Below are positions 42,486 through 54,100 of a stretch of 64,000 nt of DNA, one piece after another. Position numbers and translations under genes: made by a program. The stretch lies in contig JAPXFQ010000787.1 in the NCBI GenBank assembly GCA_028564705.1, positions 930,001-994,000 on the forward strand. Reading direction: 5' to 3'. The DNA is from Apricaphanius iberus. Lineage: Eukaryota; Chordata; Actinopteri; Cyprinodontiformes; Aphaniidae. A model generated the notes under the pieces. It was given only the letters and a program-made list of their open reading frames with translations. It was not told where the DNA came from and ran no database searches. Numbering within the stretch: position 1 is the first letter of the stretch; each line of letters begins with the position of its first letter.

Positions 42486-42975
42486 TTTTAATTAATTCAT
42501 TTTGATCCCTCTTCTTGGAATAACCTTCAAAACCTTGTTTTCTGTTTTAAATGTTTATACTATTGCTGTATGTTTTTTTGGATGTTTAGTTTCTTTACCA
42601 CCAAGTCATGTAAAGCACCTTGTGATGAAAGTGTGCTCTACATATAAAATGTCCTTCCCTTCAAAAGAAAAAAGAAAATGCTACAAATTTGATTTCTGCA
42701 GGTCAATCTGAAATACTTTTAAAGGTTTGAGAAAACGACTCAGTGGGTAAATGTAACTGCTTTACACATTGAATTTTCCCGACTTAAATTTTAAGTATTT
42801 TGTAATTGTTTTTTTTCTCTTTTTCTGTCATGCTTTTATTGTAACATGTATGTGTAATTCTCTGTATTGTTTTGTCTTGTTGTTTGTCTTGGACCAGATC
42901 GCTCTTGGAAATTAGATTGTATAGCTCTAATAAGTTTTTTTTTTAACCTGGTTAAATAAATAAATAAATAAATAT
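42486..42975 (+). mobile_element. LINE 3' end with AAAT tail
   Basis: The tail reads TTGTCTTGGACCAGATCGCT, CTTGGAAATTAGATTG and AACCTGGTTAAATAAATAAA, closely following a LINE 3' end common in vertebrates (TTGGAAA(C/T)GAGATT...TGGTTAAATAAA). Upstream, DPSSWNNLQNLVF-type peptide (about 42,500-42,540) may be the last residues of ORF2 (x-LWN-x-LP-x-x-L), followed by ACCAAGTCATGTAAAGCACC and TTGTGATGAAAGTGTGCTC. An (AAAT)n run closes it at about 42,945-42,974. Confidence 0.6.
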
Positions 42976-44100
42976 GAAAAAAATACATATCTCCATCTGG
43001 TATAATTCATGAACTGCAAAAAAGTAATACTGATAATAAAAGTCCAGGGTCCATAAGTGCGCTCAAAAGACCAGCATCACATTCTGGTTCTGCTAAATTC
43101 TTACGCTGTGTTTGCGTTGGTCCATTACATTAAATACAAATAAAATACATTTAATGTTTTTAAGTTCAAATAGGTTGAAATACTTTTGGAAGAGACTAGA
43201 CGTTAGTTTTAAAGTTACCACATATAAAATCTTAAAAATAATATTTATTTTTACTCTTTTTGCAGGTTTCCAGTCGTCATTCATTGGCTGTCATGAAAAT
43301 CATGTTTTTCTGTGATTTTCAGAGCCATTGTTCCAGTGTTGGCTTTTGTCAGGGCCACTCTGTATAAAAGAGAGAAACAACATGGTGTTCCAGTTCATAG
43401 CAATGACAGCGCACACGTTTTGTTCTCTTTGAAATATTATTCATCCAGTGGGTTTTGTATTTCCACTGCCCCTGTCACACAAACGCAGCTTTTTGCTCCA
43501 AATTCATTCTTATTTTTTTAGTCTGTGCAACTAAAGTCTGAATGTGCTTTTGAAAATTCTCTATTAAAGTTTAAAAGAATAAAAGGTAAAACAGTGTTTT
43601 GCTCCTGATGAAGCTGGTTAAAATTTGAAATCCGTATTATTTTTTGTTTATTTAACATAAAGGAATAAATTCCCACCGTTTTTTTCTTCTTCTCTTCTGT
43701 AACCACTTTGCCTCGACCCGCCTTATCTTGTTAGACTTCAATTAGTGATTTCCGTCATTTCCCGGGAGGACTTTTGACAGGTCTCCGTGAAAGGCGCTGA
43801 ACTTGTTGCTTTCAATGAAACAAGACTGAATGGGACCATGAATGGCTGGGAAAACTAATCACTCCAGCGTTTCGGTGTTTACTCCATGCAGGGATGGTAA
43901 TAGAAGCAGAGTAAGACAAGGTTAGAGGGAACTAGGATGGATTGTGAAAGGAAAGTGTTTCAGCTATAACCTCAAACCAACATCCATGGAGAACATAACA
44001 AAACTGTATATCACAGGTCCATCCATTCAGTCGATCTTCTGAAAAGCTTGATCCCCCCTAAAAGGAAGCATGAATAAATGTACAGATGCTAAAAAAATGT
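42976..44100. other. No recognised gene or element
   Basis: Short open frames on both strands near 43,093-43,706 carry no motif. Nothing further recognised. Confidence 0.45.
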
Positions 44101-44129
44101 GATAATAAAACAGAATGAACGTAGAATAT

Positions 44130-44412
44130 ACTAAACACCACATATCATGTAGCCTTTGTTTTTTATCAGGTGTTTTCCCACAAGCTTTAAAAACTACAGT
44201 TATCAAGCAAATACTAAAGAATAAGAACCTAGACAACATGTTAATGCAAAACTATAAACCAATCTCTAATCTCCCATTTATCCATAAAATTATTGAAAAA
44301 GCTGTGTTCCAGTAGTTAAACAGCTCCCTAACAATGAACAACCACTTTGATATTTATTAGTCTGGTTTTTGTAGCTACCATAGTACAGAGACAGCCCTTT
44401 TGAAAGTTTTCA
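44130..44412 (+). pseudogene. L2-like LINE reverse transcriptase scrap
   Basis: The peptide GVFPQALKTTVIKQILKNKN, then NYKPISNLPFIHKIIEKAVF, ends after two stops with SGFCSYHSTETALLKVFNR. This is the FP-x-x-LK-x-A-x-(V/I)-x-PLLKK...NYRPISNLPF-x-SKI-EK region and the SGFR-x-x-HSTETAL-x-x-V block at the start of L2-type reverse transcriptases. It carries two in-frame stops between the blocks and is cut at FN by the element beginning at 44,416. No continuation is readable after that element. Confidence 0.8.
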
Positions 44413-44413
44413 A

Positions 44414-45646
44414 TAGGCGTCTCTCCACTAGTACCTTTTGCCGAGTCGTGCCGTACCGGTCGCGTTACTTTCGGTAACGCAACTCGACACAGCTCGACTT
44501 GTTAATTGTTGCTTCAGTTACAACAAACCAGAGCGTCTGAAGTGACCGGGTCCGTCATATGGTGGGCGTCCCCAGAGTACGTAAGTAAACAAAGACTCAC
44601 CACCAACCAGCGTGTAATGAAAATGCAAATGATAATACAAGCGTATAGCTTGGATATTTTTTTATTGGACAGGTATAGAAAAAGTTCAGAAACAAAAGTC
44701 CAGTTGCACATGTCTGTGGGTCATGGTTTAGTCTGCAGCATCCCAGGAAGGTTTGATTGAAGGCAGATTGAAGGCATTGTGTCATCTCCACCCTCCGTAA
44801 GCCGGTTTCCTGCTTCTGCTACATTAGAATAAGGTGTTGATCCCGCTGCGACAGATCGCAGATATTTTTTTTAAAAGTATTATGCTTACAGTGCATTTAA
44901 AACATACACTAAGAATTAAAATTATGGAATAGAAACAAATGTCTCACTGTGCTGCAGAAAACGTAAGTAGGTCATTCATATTTACAAAAACAAAAAAAGG
45001 CATAAGAATTAATTTGGATAGCTGATAATAAAAATAACTGTCATACTGAAGATAATATGCAGCTGAATGGGTTAATATTGAGAATAAAATATACAAGCAG
45101 CATGAAATTTGCTTCTCACAGAGAGTACGAGACAGCGAGTTCAGGGCTTCAGCGTTCTCCGTTTCTCTGCTTCATCCTGCAGGTGAGAGCCATCGGCTAT
45201 GAACCACAATCAGCTCCTCCTTGATAACGTCTTACAGCGAGCAGCTCCATCCAGCTCACACTGAATCTTCTCTTCAGCCAACAAACTCAGAAATGCTGAA
45301 ACTCCGTTTGCATCACAGCACTGGTTTTTAACGTTGTTATTTATCTTCAGCAAACAATAAACTCATCCACTCGCTGTAGCGAGGTTTCAAAATGGCGGTC
45401 GGTTTGTTGTTTAGACGCTGTCAAGTTACTCTCCAGTGACTCCGCCCCCCAGCCAATCAGTGACCGACAACTGTCTGATGTCGCTTTTCAGTACCAGTTC
45501 AGCACGGATGGAACCACAGCTGAGGTGGTACCAAAAATAGTATCAGCTCGGCTCGGAGCGGCTCAGCCAGACTTCTGCCAGTGGAGAGTAAAAAGTACTG
45601 AGGCTGAGTCGATCCGAGTCGAGTCGTACCGGTGGAGAGACGCCTA
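44414..45646. mobile_element. 1.2-kb non-autonomous DNA element, GGCGTCTCTCCAC ends
   Basis: The left end GGCGTCTCTCCACTAGTACC (44,416) and the right end, whose complement is GGCGTCTCTCCACCGGTACG (ending at 45,644), are inverted. Both continue into GAGTCG-rich sequence (CCGAGTCGTGCCGTACC on the left, GAGTCGAGTCGTACCGG on the right). TA flanks each side. It interrupts an L2 fragment. No transposase is encoded and the frames inside show no motif. A 350-bp internal part recurs inverted at 57,147-57,497. The 2-bp TA target could suit a Tc1-type or a worn TWA-type element. The class is left open. Confidence 0.75.
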
Positions 45647-47950
45647 AGGTGAAACTGTGAGGGAAGGCAAGTAACCACAAGCTATAACATATAAAATACC
45701 AAAATAAATCTAAAGCAAAAACTCCCAAAGATCATGAAACTTTTCATCCCTTTTAAATGAGTCTAATAGTGCTCTCTACATGTTTGGTAATACATTTATT
45801 TTTTATTTATTTTATATTTCAGCAAAAATTAACACTTTACACTGTACTTGAATTTGAATCGGGCAATGCTACTGGCTCAGCGATCTGCCACTGTGGAGTA
45901 TAAAAGAAGCCCAGCCTTGGCCACACCTTCATGGCACGATGGCAACTACCAGAGCCGTCGTCTTGAAGCAATACGGATCAGGGCTGCTCGTAGCCTCCAC
46001 AGAACCTTCCTCCCCTTCCTCTGGTGAAGGAGGGGGAGATAAATAACCAAACTTCATTATTGCCCTCTTCTGAGGCAATAGAGCCCAAAACGCTATTGCT
46101 GTGCATCTTTCTGGCATTCTGTTAGTTTTGCCACTGCAACCAGTGCTGCATGCCATCAAGATGTCAATCATAGCGCAGACCACGCCCAGTTTACCAGGCA
46201 ACGCCTCCTTTCTAGGTATTTTTTAAACAGAGAGGTGGGTAGAGTTAAACTCTGGAAGAGGGTGAGTTACTCTTTATTTAGTTTTATTGAAAACATTAAC
46301 TTTTCCAATTTTTTTTGATTAAAAGCGCTTTTGACTTACCCTTCTGGCTCCCGTCACATAAATGTTGGAAATTCCTACCTGAAATAACCATTGTGGTGTA
46401 CATGGTCAGGCATTGGACAGCAAATGAGCAAAAAAAAAAAAGAATTTAAAAATACCCTAGCTGCTTTACAGAGGTATATCACAACATTTAACATACTATT
46501 TCTAATGTACATTGCAGCTTATAATTTTTTTTCTCACTGCTCACCTAAAAGGTGTAGAGAAGGCTCAGCGACATCCTTCTCTCACCTTCATTTATTACTT
46601 TCTGTGCTCAAGCGTATATTAATGATAGACCAATAATTTCCATTTTATTCTATATTTTATTTGGCTTTTCCTTGAAAAATCAAGGGTGGCGTCGTGACAG
46701 GGAAGTAGGAGACGAGCTAAAGTTTTTTACGCTGTTCATTTTGCATCTGATCCCCAAAACGTTTGGAAGGAAAATCCTGACATTCGTCTTTTCTTTATTA
46801 CGACCAGTCTGTTGTTGTTGTATGAGGAGGAAAGCCAGGGATTGTTGGATCCGTCAGGGTTTCATGTCTAAATCCAAGTACTTTCCCTTTAATTAATCAA
46901 TCTGCGTTGGGAAAGTACAGTAGATGAAATCAAACATGAAGTACTGACCCGCTAACCAAACAAACAACCAGATCGGTTAGCTTCCCAGCTGGTGTCGTAA
47001 TCAACGCATTTTGAGAAAGTGCCAGAAATATGACTTTGAAAAGACAGAAAGCAAAGCCAGGACAGAGATGTAAAAAAAAGAAAAAAAAAAGAAGAATAAC
47101 CTGTACAGTATGCCACATAACAAGCAATACGCCCTAAAAGTCCTTTGCTGTCAGGCGTCGCCAGCAACAAGGATCCAACATGCAGAAGGATTGCCCCCCT
47201 CCCACCCACCCACCCACCACCATTTCAATGAACATTTCAGGTACTGTAAAACAGGAAAACAAGCAGGATGTATTGAAACTGACAAGCTGTCTGGCAGCTC
47301 CTTTCAAATTTATTTTCATGACTGGTGTTTATTTCAAATGCATCATGTACTGTTGCCTCTGTCAGCTTCACATCTCCTGGTAAAGGAAAGGAAAGTGGGC
47401 ATTAATTACACCTTGGATAATCAGCTACTGCCTCTTGCTTGACATGGACAGTACACCAGCACCTAAAAATGTTTAAAGGTTACATAAAAAAGGCAAATTA
47501 CAGTAAACCTCCTGATTTAACACGGACTCATTTCCTCTTGTGTATTTCCCCAAAAATAAAAACTGATTCTAGTATCTTCCACTGTAATGTAGCTGCAGAG
47601 ATCAAAGCAATAAAGTGTTGTTTGACGCATTCTAACAGATAATAACTTGCTATTAAAAGCTGTCTTACACTATGAAATATGGTGTAAAACATTCATATAA
47701 ATTTCTTTTATATTGTGGTGAAGGTCATTCCAATTCCTTTGTTCTGCATCCAGTGGCAGACTGGGACTAAAAAACAGCCCTTAACTTTGACTCTGCCCAG
47801 TCCACAACAACAGATGCGCATGAAAACTCATCACCAACAGACACGGGTCTCAAACTACGTAAATCTTAACCCATGGTATTTTATCTTCCAAATTATAGCA
47901 TTATCACTGATGTTGACTAAAAGATCTGTTAAAAGCATAGTGTAGAATGC
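45647..47950. other. No recognised gene; some repeat-poor patches
   Basis: The 90-codon minus frame at 45,929-46,201 and several frames around 46,900-47,440 show no motif. A (CCCA)n-type run lies at 47,196-47,219, and A/G-rich runs at 47,070-47,094. The patch 47,220-47,470 has few runs and the texture of single-copy, possibly conserved DNA. Confidence 0.4.
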
Positions 47951-47951
47951 T

Positions 47952-48215
47952 CATTGAGAAATAAACAATACTGTCTTTTAATGTGTCTTTCTCTCTGCTG
48001 AACAGTATACAGGTGAGGTGACTACCTACAACACACAAAAAACTAACGGTATGAGTTATGATAAATCACAATGCAAAGAGACTGTGATTATATAGTTAAC
48101 TTGAATACTCACAGAAATTAACAACACTCTTTAAATGTCTCTCTGCTGAACAATAGGTGGGGTGACTACCTAAATCACACAAAGAAACGGTATGAATTGG
48201 TAAATTGTACTACCT
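47952..48215. repeat. Local duplication, about 155-bp period
   Basis: Unit 1 (about 47,958-48,075) contains AATAAACAATACTGTCTTTT, CTCTCTGCTGAACAGTATAC, GAGGTGACTACCTACA and AACGGTATGAGTT. Unit 2 (about 48,113-48,210) contains AATTAACAACACTCTTTAAA, CTCTCTGCTGAACAATAGG, GGGGTGACTACCTAAA and AACGGTATGAATT. The two are diverged tandem copies. Confidence 0.8.
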
Positions 48216-48720
48216 AACCCTTAAAATACTTGATTTTAGTCGAAAGCCTCCTAAATTAAGTCAAATAATCTGCCAATGGAACAAGACAAATTGCACTTGG
48301 TGAAAATTCTACAAACTAAGACATACATACTCAAAATAAGATTAATAAACTAACACCTTGTGCTCTTGCTTAGCATATAAGTCAAAAATGGTTTAATTAC
48401 TTTTATTAAATATTTCTGCTGCATTCATGTTGATGCCGTAGCATTTTTATATTGTGTTTTATAGGTCCTGAACAAAAAACCCAAATCAGAAAAACATCGG
48501 ACGGTATTGGAAAACTCAAATACAAACAAGAAAGTAGCGATTTCTAAAATTACTTTGACTTCTTTTTCATTGCAGACAATATGAACACAAAATATTTAAT
48601 GTTTTAACTTCAGTTGTAAATATGCATCCTTTCCTAAGGATTCTAACAATGGTTGGGACAGCAGAGAGGCCCCAAAACTGATACTTGGATCAGAGTATTT
48701 ACCGATTCCGAGTACGGTTC
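48216..48720. other. No recognised gene or element
   Basis: An AT-rich spacer. Nothing recognised. Confidence 0.45.
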
Positions 48721-48724
48721 ATTT

Positions 48725-48921
48725 AAGGAGGTGTGAATGGGCAATCGAACTCTGATTCGGACCAAACAAACAAACTCTAGTCCGCCTAAAAACGTTAAAG
48801 CTCTGAATTTAATAAAAAACCAGTGTGAATGCAAACCACACCAGCTAAAAACAGCAACAATGTTGCAATTATTGTCCCAGATCGAACAGTCTACCAGACT
48901 ATCAGGTGTGAATGCAGCCTA
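48725..48921. mobile_element. Worn MITE with GTGTGAATG ends
   Basis: GGAGGTGTGAATGGGCAATC on the left and the complement TTAGGCTGCATTCACACC on the right bound a block containing CGAACTCTGATTCGGACCAA and CTAGTCCGCCTAAAAACG. Teleost genomes carry many short elements of this wording, usually grouped with PIF/Harbinger or ISL2EU-type MITEs. The inverted ends are imperfect and the target site is unclear. Confidence 0.45.
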
Positions 48922-48929
48922 AGCTGAAC

Positions 48930-49166
48930 AACCTTGATGTTCAATCTGTCACGCTACACTGCATCAAGAAACTTCATAACTCAATAAACGATAGCGACGA
49001 ATGGACCCAGGACTACTTTGGTAAACCTTTGTCCAGTAGTCCAGAAGTGGTAAGCCATCTTTGTCCGGTCATTACTAACCTAATGCTAGTTAAAACTCTA
49101 CAGTGCCAAAACCACACCCTTTGTTAATAGTGTCCAAAAGCGTTGGCTCTGAGTTCCATGGCTTGG
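48930..49166 (+). pseudogene. Tc1-like transposon, part 1 of 3
   Basis: The DNA CACTGCATCAAGAAACTTCA, then AGTTAAAACTCTACAGTGCC, then CCTTTGTTAATAGTGTCCAA and GCGTTGGCTCTGAG follows the N-terminal half of a teleost Tc1-like transposase gene in order (HCIKK...LKTL...AKPFINSVQKRWL). Frames are broken. The sequence resumes at 49,914 after a 747-bp inserted repeat. Confidence 0.65.
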
Positions 49167-49913
49167 TCACAGCACAATACCAGACGCAGGACTCAGGTGA
49201 AAGATTTAATAATAAAATTATTTTATTATAATGGCAGGTTGTCTAGGGAGGAACCAGGAAGTAAGCACCAGGAAGCAGGAACTCGACCGGGGAATGGTAA
49301 GTAAAAGTTTAGCTGATAGATAATTGTAATGGATTATTGTGCAAAGGCGGATTCTTACTGGATGAACAAGGAGGAAAGACTTAGATAGCGGTAAGTTGAA
49401 TTCTGTTGGCTGAGGTTGGCTGAAGGCAGGTGGATATTGACAGATTCTGTTGTTTGATGTAGAAGGAGAACCTGGATGCGATCCAAATGAAGATCCAGGA
49501 TGACTGTAAGTGAGAGCTCTGTGGGGGTCCGAATGATCACCAATGTTTCCTCCAAGTTCCAAACTTGGAGGAAAACAAGGACTTGACTTGGAGAGAAGCC
49601 AAAGCAGACTGGATCGTCCAGTTGGAGATGCTAGAGTCAGCAAGGAAGAGTTCAGGTCAGGATCTATGAGGAAGACAAGGTAAGTGAGTTCAAAGAACTT
49701 CAGAATTTCTCTAAGAACACTGGAGCTAAGGTTGTTACCACGCATAGAAGTGAGAACCATCTGGCGTCAGCTTGCCGGAGCCGCTCCACTTTCGAAGCTG
49801 GGTGGGATCAACGAGGTGCACCTGGTAACTGCTGCCTGCCACACCCTACAGGCAAGGTTAGAGAACAACACACACAAACCCACTATCCAGCACACAGCCA
49901 CAGAATCCTAACA
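49167..49913 (+). repeat. Composite repeat copy B, inside a Tc1-like element
   Basis: This full copy is related to copy A (39,236-39,912 plus 41,324-41,447). It begins about GGTCACAGCACAATACCAGA, carries AATAATAAAATTATTTTATT and several GGTAAG words, and ends GCCACAGAATCCTAACA. Tc1-like sequence lies directly on both sides. The minus-strand 180-codon frame across it (49,218-49,760) is serine/proline/leucine-rich, has no motif, and I treat it as compositional. No inverted ends or clear target duplication were found. Confidence 0.65.
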
Positions 49914-50092
49914 CTGAGGCATCTGTGATGGACCATCACACAGTGGAAATGTGTACTGTGGTCAGATGAAATATATTCAACTAAAATGTCATTATATTTT
50001 ATGTCATGGTATTTTTTGGGAGAAATGGACGCCATGTGCTCCAGACCGATGGAAAAAAGGATCATCCAGACTTAACAGCTACAAGTCCAACC
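49914..50092 (+). pseudogene. Tc1-like transposon, part 2 of 3
   Basis: CTGAGGCATCTGTGATGGAC, CATCACACAGTGGAAATGTG, TACTGTGGTCAGATGAAATA and GAAATGGACGCCATGTGCTC correspond to the transposase segment with the first catalytic Asp (W-x-x-VLWSDES) through NGRHVLQ-type text and KRIIQT. It is continuous with part 1 in gene order and is cut at ACAAGTCCAA by the MITE starting at 50,093. Confidence 0.75.
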
Positions 50093-50583
50093 CTGCATCC
50101 GAAACCACTGAATGTTAGCCTCTAAGCACTAACACTAGCAACTAATCCTTAACTTTTCATGGGGTCAACAGTGAGAACACTATGGCTAGTAGTCTAGGGA
50201 GCTGTCATTACGTCATTACGCGACGTAAACGCACATGAATGACGCATATCAAAATAAACCTTCAGAAGAGGTCGTTATACTCACATGCGCGCGTCTTTTT
50301 CCTTTCGGCCATTTTCGTTATTTACGTGAGGTGGGCCGGTCGACTTGTATTGATGGTGTCTTGTGGCGCAAGGGATTCTGGGATGGCACACAGCTCCTAA
50401 TCGCCAGTTAGTTAGCATCAGAGGTTCCTATGCTAAAGTGGCTATGATAGTTAGCATACAGGCCACTTTCCCTAACTCCTTCCTAACTGGAAGCCCAATT
50501 CGGATGCATCTTATCATGGCGGACGCTGACGCACATCCGGTTTGGCGTAAGTCCTCTTACCAATTTAGTGGTTTCGGATGCAG
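50093..50583. mobile_element. 491-bp MITE, CTGCATCCGAAACCACT ends
   Basis: The left end CTGCATCCGAAACCACTGAA and the complement of the right end, CTGCATCCGAAACCACTAAA, match at 19 of 20 positions. Between them lies CpG-rich sequence (GCGACGTAAACGCAC, GGGCCGGTCGACTTG) without a coding frame. It sits inside the Tc1-like transposase gene, whose text resumes directly afterwards. The target duplication is at most 2-3 bp (CC) and ambiguous, so the superfamily is left open. Confidence 0.85.
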
Positions 50584-51145
50584 CCCATAATCAAGGCTTC
50601 GTCATGGTATGGGGTTGTGTGAGTGCTGTTGCCAAAACTAACTTGCACTTCTGTGATGGCACCATTAATGCTGAAAAGTACATACAGATTTTGCAGTACA
50701 ATATGCTGCCTTCAAGAAGACTTTTTTTTCAGGAACGAGCATGCATATTTCACAAAGAGAGTACAAAACCACTTTCTGCACACATTCCAAAGTGTTGGCT
50801 GTGGAGGAAGAGGATATTTGTACTGGACTGGCCTGCCTGCAGTCCTCTGATGTGTGGTGCATTTTGAAGTAAAAAACACGGCAACGAAGACCCCGTATTG
50901 TTGCCCTCCTTAAGGCATGCTTACAGGAAGAATGGGACAAAATGACACCTGAAAAATGTATTCAGTTGGTGTCCTCAGTCCCTAGACATCTTTGATGTGT
51001 TATGAAAAAGAATGGCAACATTAAAAAGTGGTAAATGCTTTTTCTTTTCCAACCTTTTTTGAAATGTGTTGCAAGAACCAAAATTGGAATACGTGTCTAT
51101 TTTGAAAAAACTGATAAAATTCATGAGGAACACGCTGAATAATAT
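50584..51145 (+). pseudogene. Tc1-like transposon, part 3 of 3
   Basis: CTTCGTCATGGTATGGGGTT, then ACTTGCACTTCTGTGATGGC, ACCATTAATGCTGAAAAGTA and CTGGACTGGCCTGCCTGCAG reproduce the second half of the transposase (VMVWGC, NLHFCDGTINAEKYI, then DWPACSP). The stretch coding for the terminal catalytic Glu (LSPIEN-x-W) is shortened: TCCTCTGATGTGTGGTGCAT lacks the usual intervening bases. It ends with AAGTGGTAAATGC and TTTGAAATGTGTTGCAAGAA, the non-coding 3' region of this family. Frameshifts and the deletion make it inactive. Confidence 0.8.
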
Positions 51146-54100
51146 GCTGTATTGTTTTCTATTTAATACAGGTCAAAGTTACTTTTAACAAAGTACTGTT
51201 TACAATGTGATTTTAATTTAACATACGATCGTAACCTTTTCTTATTTAGGTTGTGTGTGTATGCGTTGCACTGTTGAGGTGAGGCAGCCATATGCCTTGG
51301 AAGCGCCTATTATTATTTTCAAGTGTCAGCTCACTTGACCACAGTCGACAGATGTATAGAAACAGATCGATCAGACCAAAGTGTACAACGTTTCCTGGTG
51401 AAAAGAAATGACGATTCACCTTCACATCTTAGAGTAACAAGTCGAGCCCATGCTGTCTCCATTCCTTTATCCAGCGTAAGATTTCCCTTCTGAGCTCGTG
51501 AGTAAAATTCGTTTTTTGTATGGTGTCTTATTGTAGCACACCACACACTATAAGAAACAATTTCAGAATTTTTTTATCTCATACAACCTTTTTTTTTTTT
51601 AATCTTGCCGTGTGAACTAAGCCATAAGGCATTTTTTGCAAATCGATAGCAAACATGACAAGCTAGGAAAAAGTATGAGAGCAACTTAACCACTGATTTT
51701 GAGCTGACATAGTACAGAGCATTTGCTGAACTTATCCCACTTGGTTTAAAATGTTAGAAATTCATGAACATATCAATATTTCTATTTCAGTTTTTTAATT
51801 TTTTTAGCGCTGTGCTATGATGGTTTGAATTAATGTTTTAGCAGCAAAGCAGCAAACAAATTGCTGCTACTCTGACATTTTTAGTTTAATATGTTTGTAC
51901 AAGACCAAAATACAAACATTTACATTATTACTCACTTAAATTGAAGGTTCATCTCTCTTTTTTTGGAATTACAATATTTTATTTGCTTAAAAAGCAGCCA
52001 TATGAAACCAAATTTAAAACTTAATTAGTTTACACTGCTGAGGCAAAAAGTCAGCTGCTGTGCTCCCATGAGAACAGATTGGCTGACATGATGTGCACAA
52101 CAAATTACTATCACATCTAGCACCTGGCAAGACATCTTCACACCTGGACATAGGTGGAATACTTGACACTAATAGGAGTCCTGGAGGGGAACGAGAAGGT
52201 AGAAATCCAGCTGAAAACTGGCCAGTGGTAGACAGCTGAGCCCAGTTTGGCACCAGCCCCACTGAAAAAAAACCCTCCAGAGTTGGCTCAGTTTTAAAAG
52301 ACCCGGGGTGCAACATGAACAAAGTGTGGAGGATGTTGGCGACCTGACCCCGTTGATGTAAAGAAGGCGCTTGTCAATGAAAATGACATCAGATCAAGTC
52401 GTGAAGTTCGGTAGGTGTGAGTGCTGGTGTGTGTTCCACTTTAATCATGTCTTCTGATTGGTCATTATCTCTGCCAGCTAAGTTTACTGGTGCTCTACGT
52501 TTTATCAGGTTTGCATTTTAAATAAAGTGAATCTTTTTAACTGCAACATAACCAATGACATCTAACTCTGTGCATATTTGCAGAGTATTCATTCATATCA
52601 GCATCCATGGAGGCTCTGTCTCATTTATATGTCAGAGTTGTTTTGCACTAAATAGCCACAGCTTGATGGACCATTTTATAAAACGATGTCAATCAAAAGC
52701 TCTGGACACTAACAGGTACCGACTGCATTACCATGTTTTATTCACGCCGTTTTGTATTTTTTTATTTTCTCTATAGACCAAAAAACAAACAAATTATATA
52801 TAATTATATATATAGAAATATGAAGTATGGCAACGACAACCATTTGGTCTCTTGTTATTGTGTGCTTTTTTGTATAATTAAATTCCTAAGAATAATTGAA
52901 GCATCTGTTTGCAAAGCTTAAAAAATTGATAAACTTACCTAAAATGCTCAAAGGATTACCTGGAAATGCTTTTAAAAATCCTCGGAAAGAGCAGCTGCTG
53001 CTGTTCAAATGCGACGTAGAACAGAAAAAGTGCCGCATGAATCGCAATGAGGACAACTCCTCATACTTAAAACACACAAACGGGTCACTCTGGATGGCAA
53101 ATACGTTATAGCTAAGATATGACGAGGTGTGGGCAGACTTTTTTTTCAATACTTGTTATTTATTGGAAGTGAATCTGAAATGCTGCTCTTCGTTTGCATA
53201 AAATCATAACACCCACTGTTGCTGCTCCGGTTTGGAATAATTTTCCATGTTTTTCAAACGGCAAGAAAACATCTGAGGTCACATTTCTTGGAAGATGATG
53301 AGGTCCCAGGAGGGACAGTTCCAGTGGCTGGAGCATAGGTACTGGAGAGGCCTGGATAAAGATTCAGACTCGACACAAACCTTAGGCAAAAAAAAAACAA
53401 AACCAAACCTCAATTACAGCCAACTATTGCACCACATAAAAAAAAAAGTATGTTAGAAAGGTTAGGTTTGCAAGTTCACTCTATGGATGCTTTTTACTGC
53501 CTTCTCTGGTATTTAGCTACTTACAGAGTCAAATTTAGTATACAAGAAAATCCCAAATTACAATTTTAGTCATGTGATGGTATTTCTGTTATCAACATTT
53601 ATTTAGTCAGTTTTGACAGAACACCACAGTTGAGACTGTTAAGTTTGTTTAAAATCGCTCTATTTTGTGTTTTTTTTTCCAAGTTGAAATGTGTAATTTT
53701 TGATTCAATTTAAAGTCAATTTAAGCAGAAACCCCCAAAATACTGCTTCAAAACACACTAATTCGCCTGACTTTCCCTTTAACAAATGTAAAAGATCAAT
53801 GAAAATTGTAGAATCAACACAAAAGCTACATATATCCATAAACACACAGAATATGGTTTCATTTTCTGCGGTTTGTTTTGTACGTTTTTTAGACATGTTG
53901 AAAAATTGCATCAATGCGCCACCGCGGCAGAACTGATGCAACTTTTAAGCCAGATATCGCAGCAACTGGATGGTAATGCCATGACCTAATATTACCAAAC
54001 ATTTAGACAACATCGACGAAGTTTTGTGCATATTTGTAATGGCTTATGTAATTTTTAAATATAATTTAAGTTAGGAGAAACAAATTGAAACAGAGACTTC

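Noticed and set aside
49218..49760. 180-codon minus-strand open frame
   Set aside because: It lies inside composite repeat copy B, is S/P/L-rich and has no motif. The related copy A does not preserve the same frame.
53700..53941. Mirror-image frames of 78 codons on both strands
   Set aside because: The frames are complementary readings of one AT-rich sequence with no motif on either strand.
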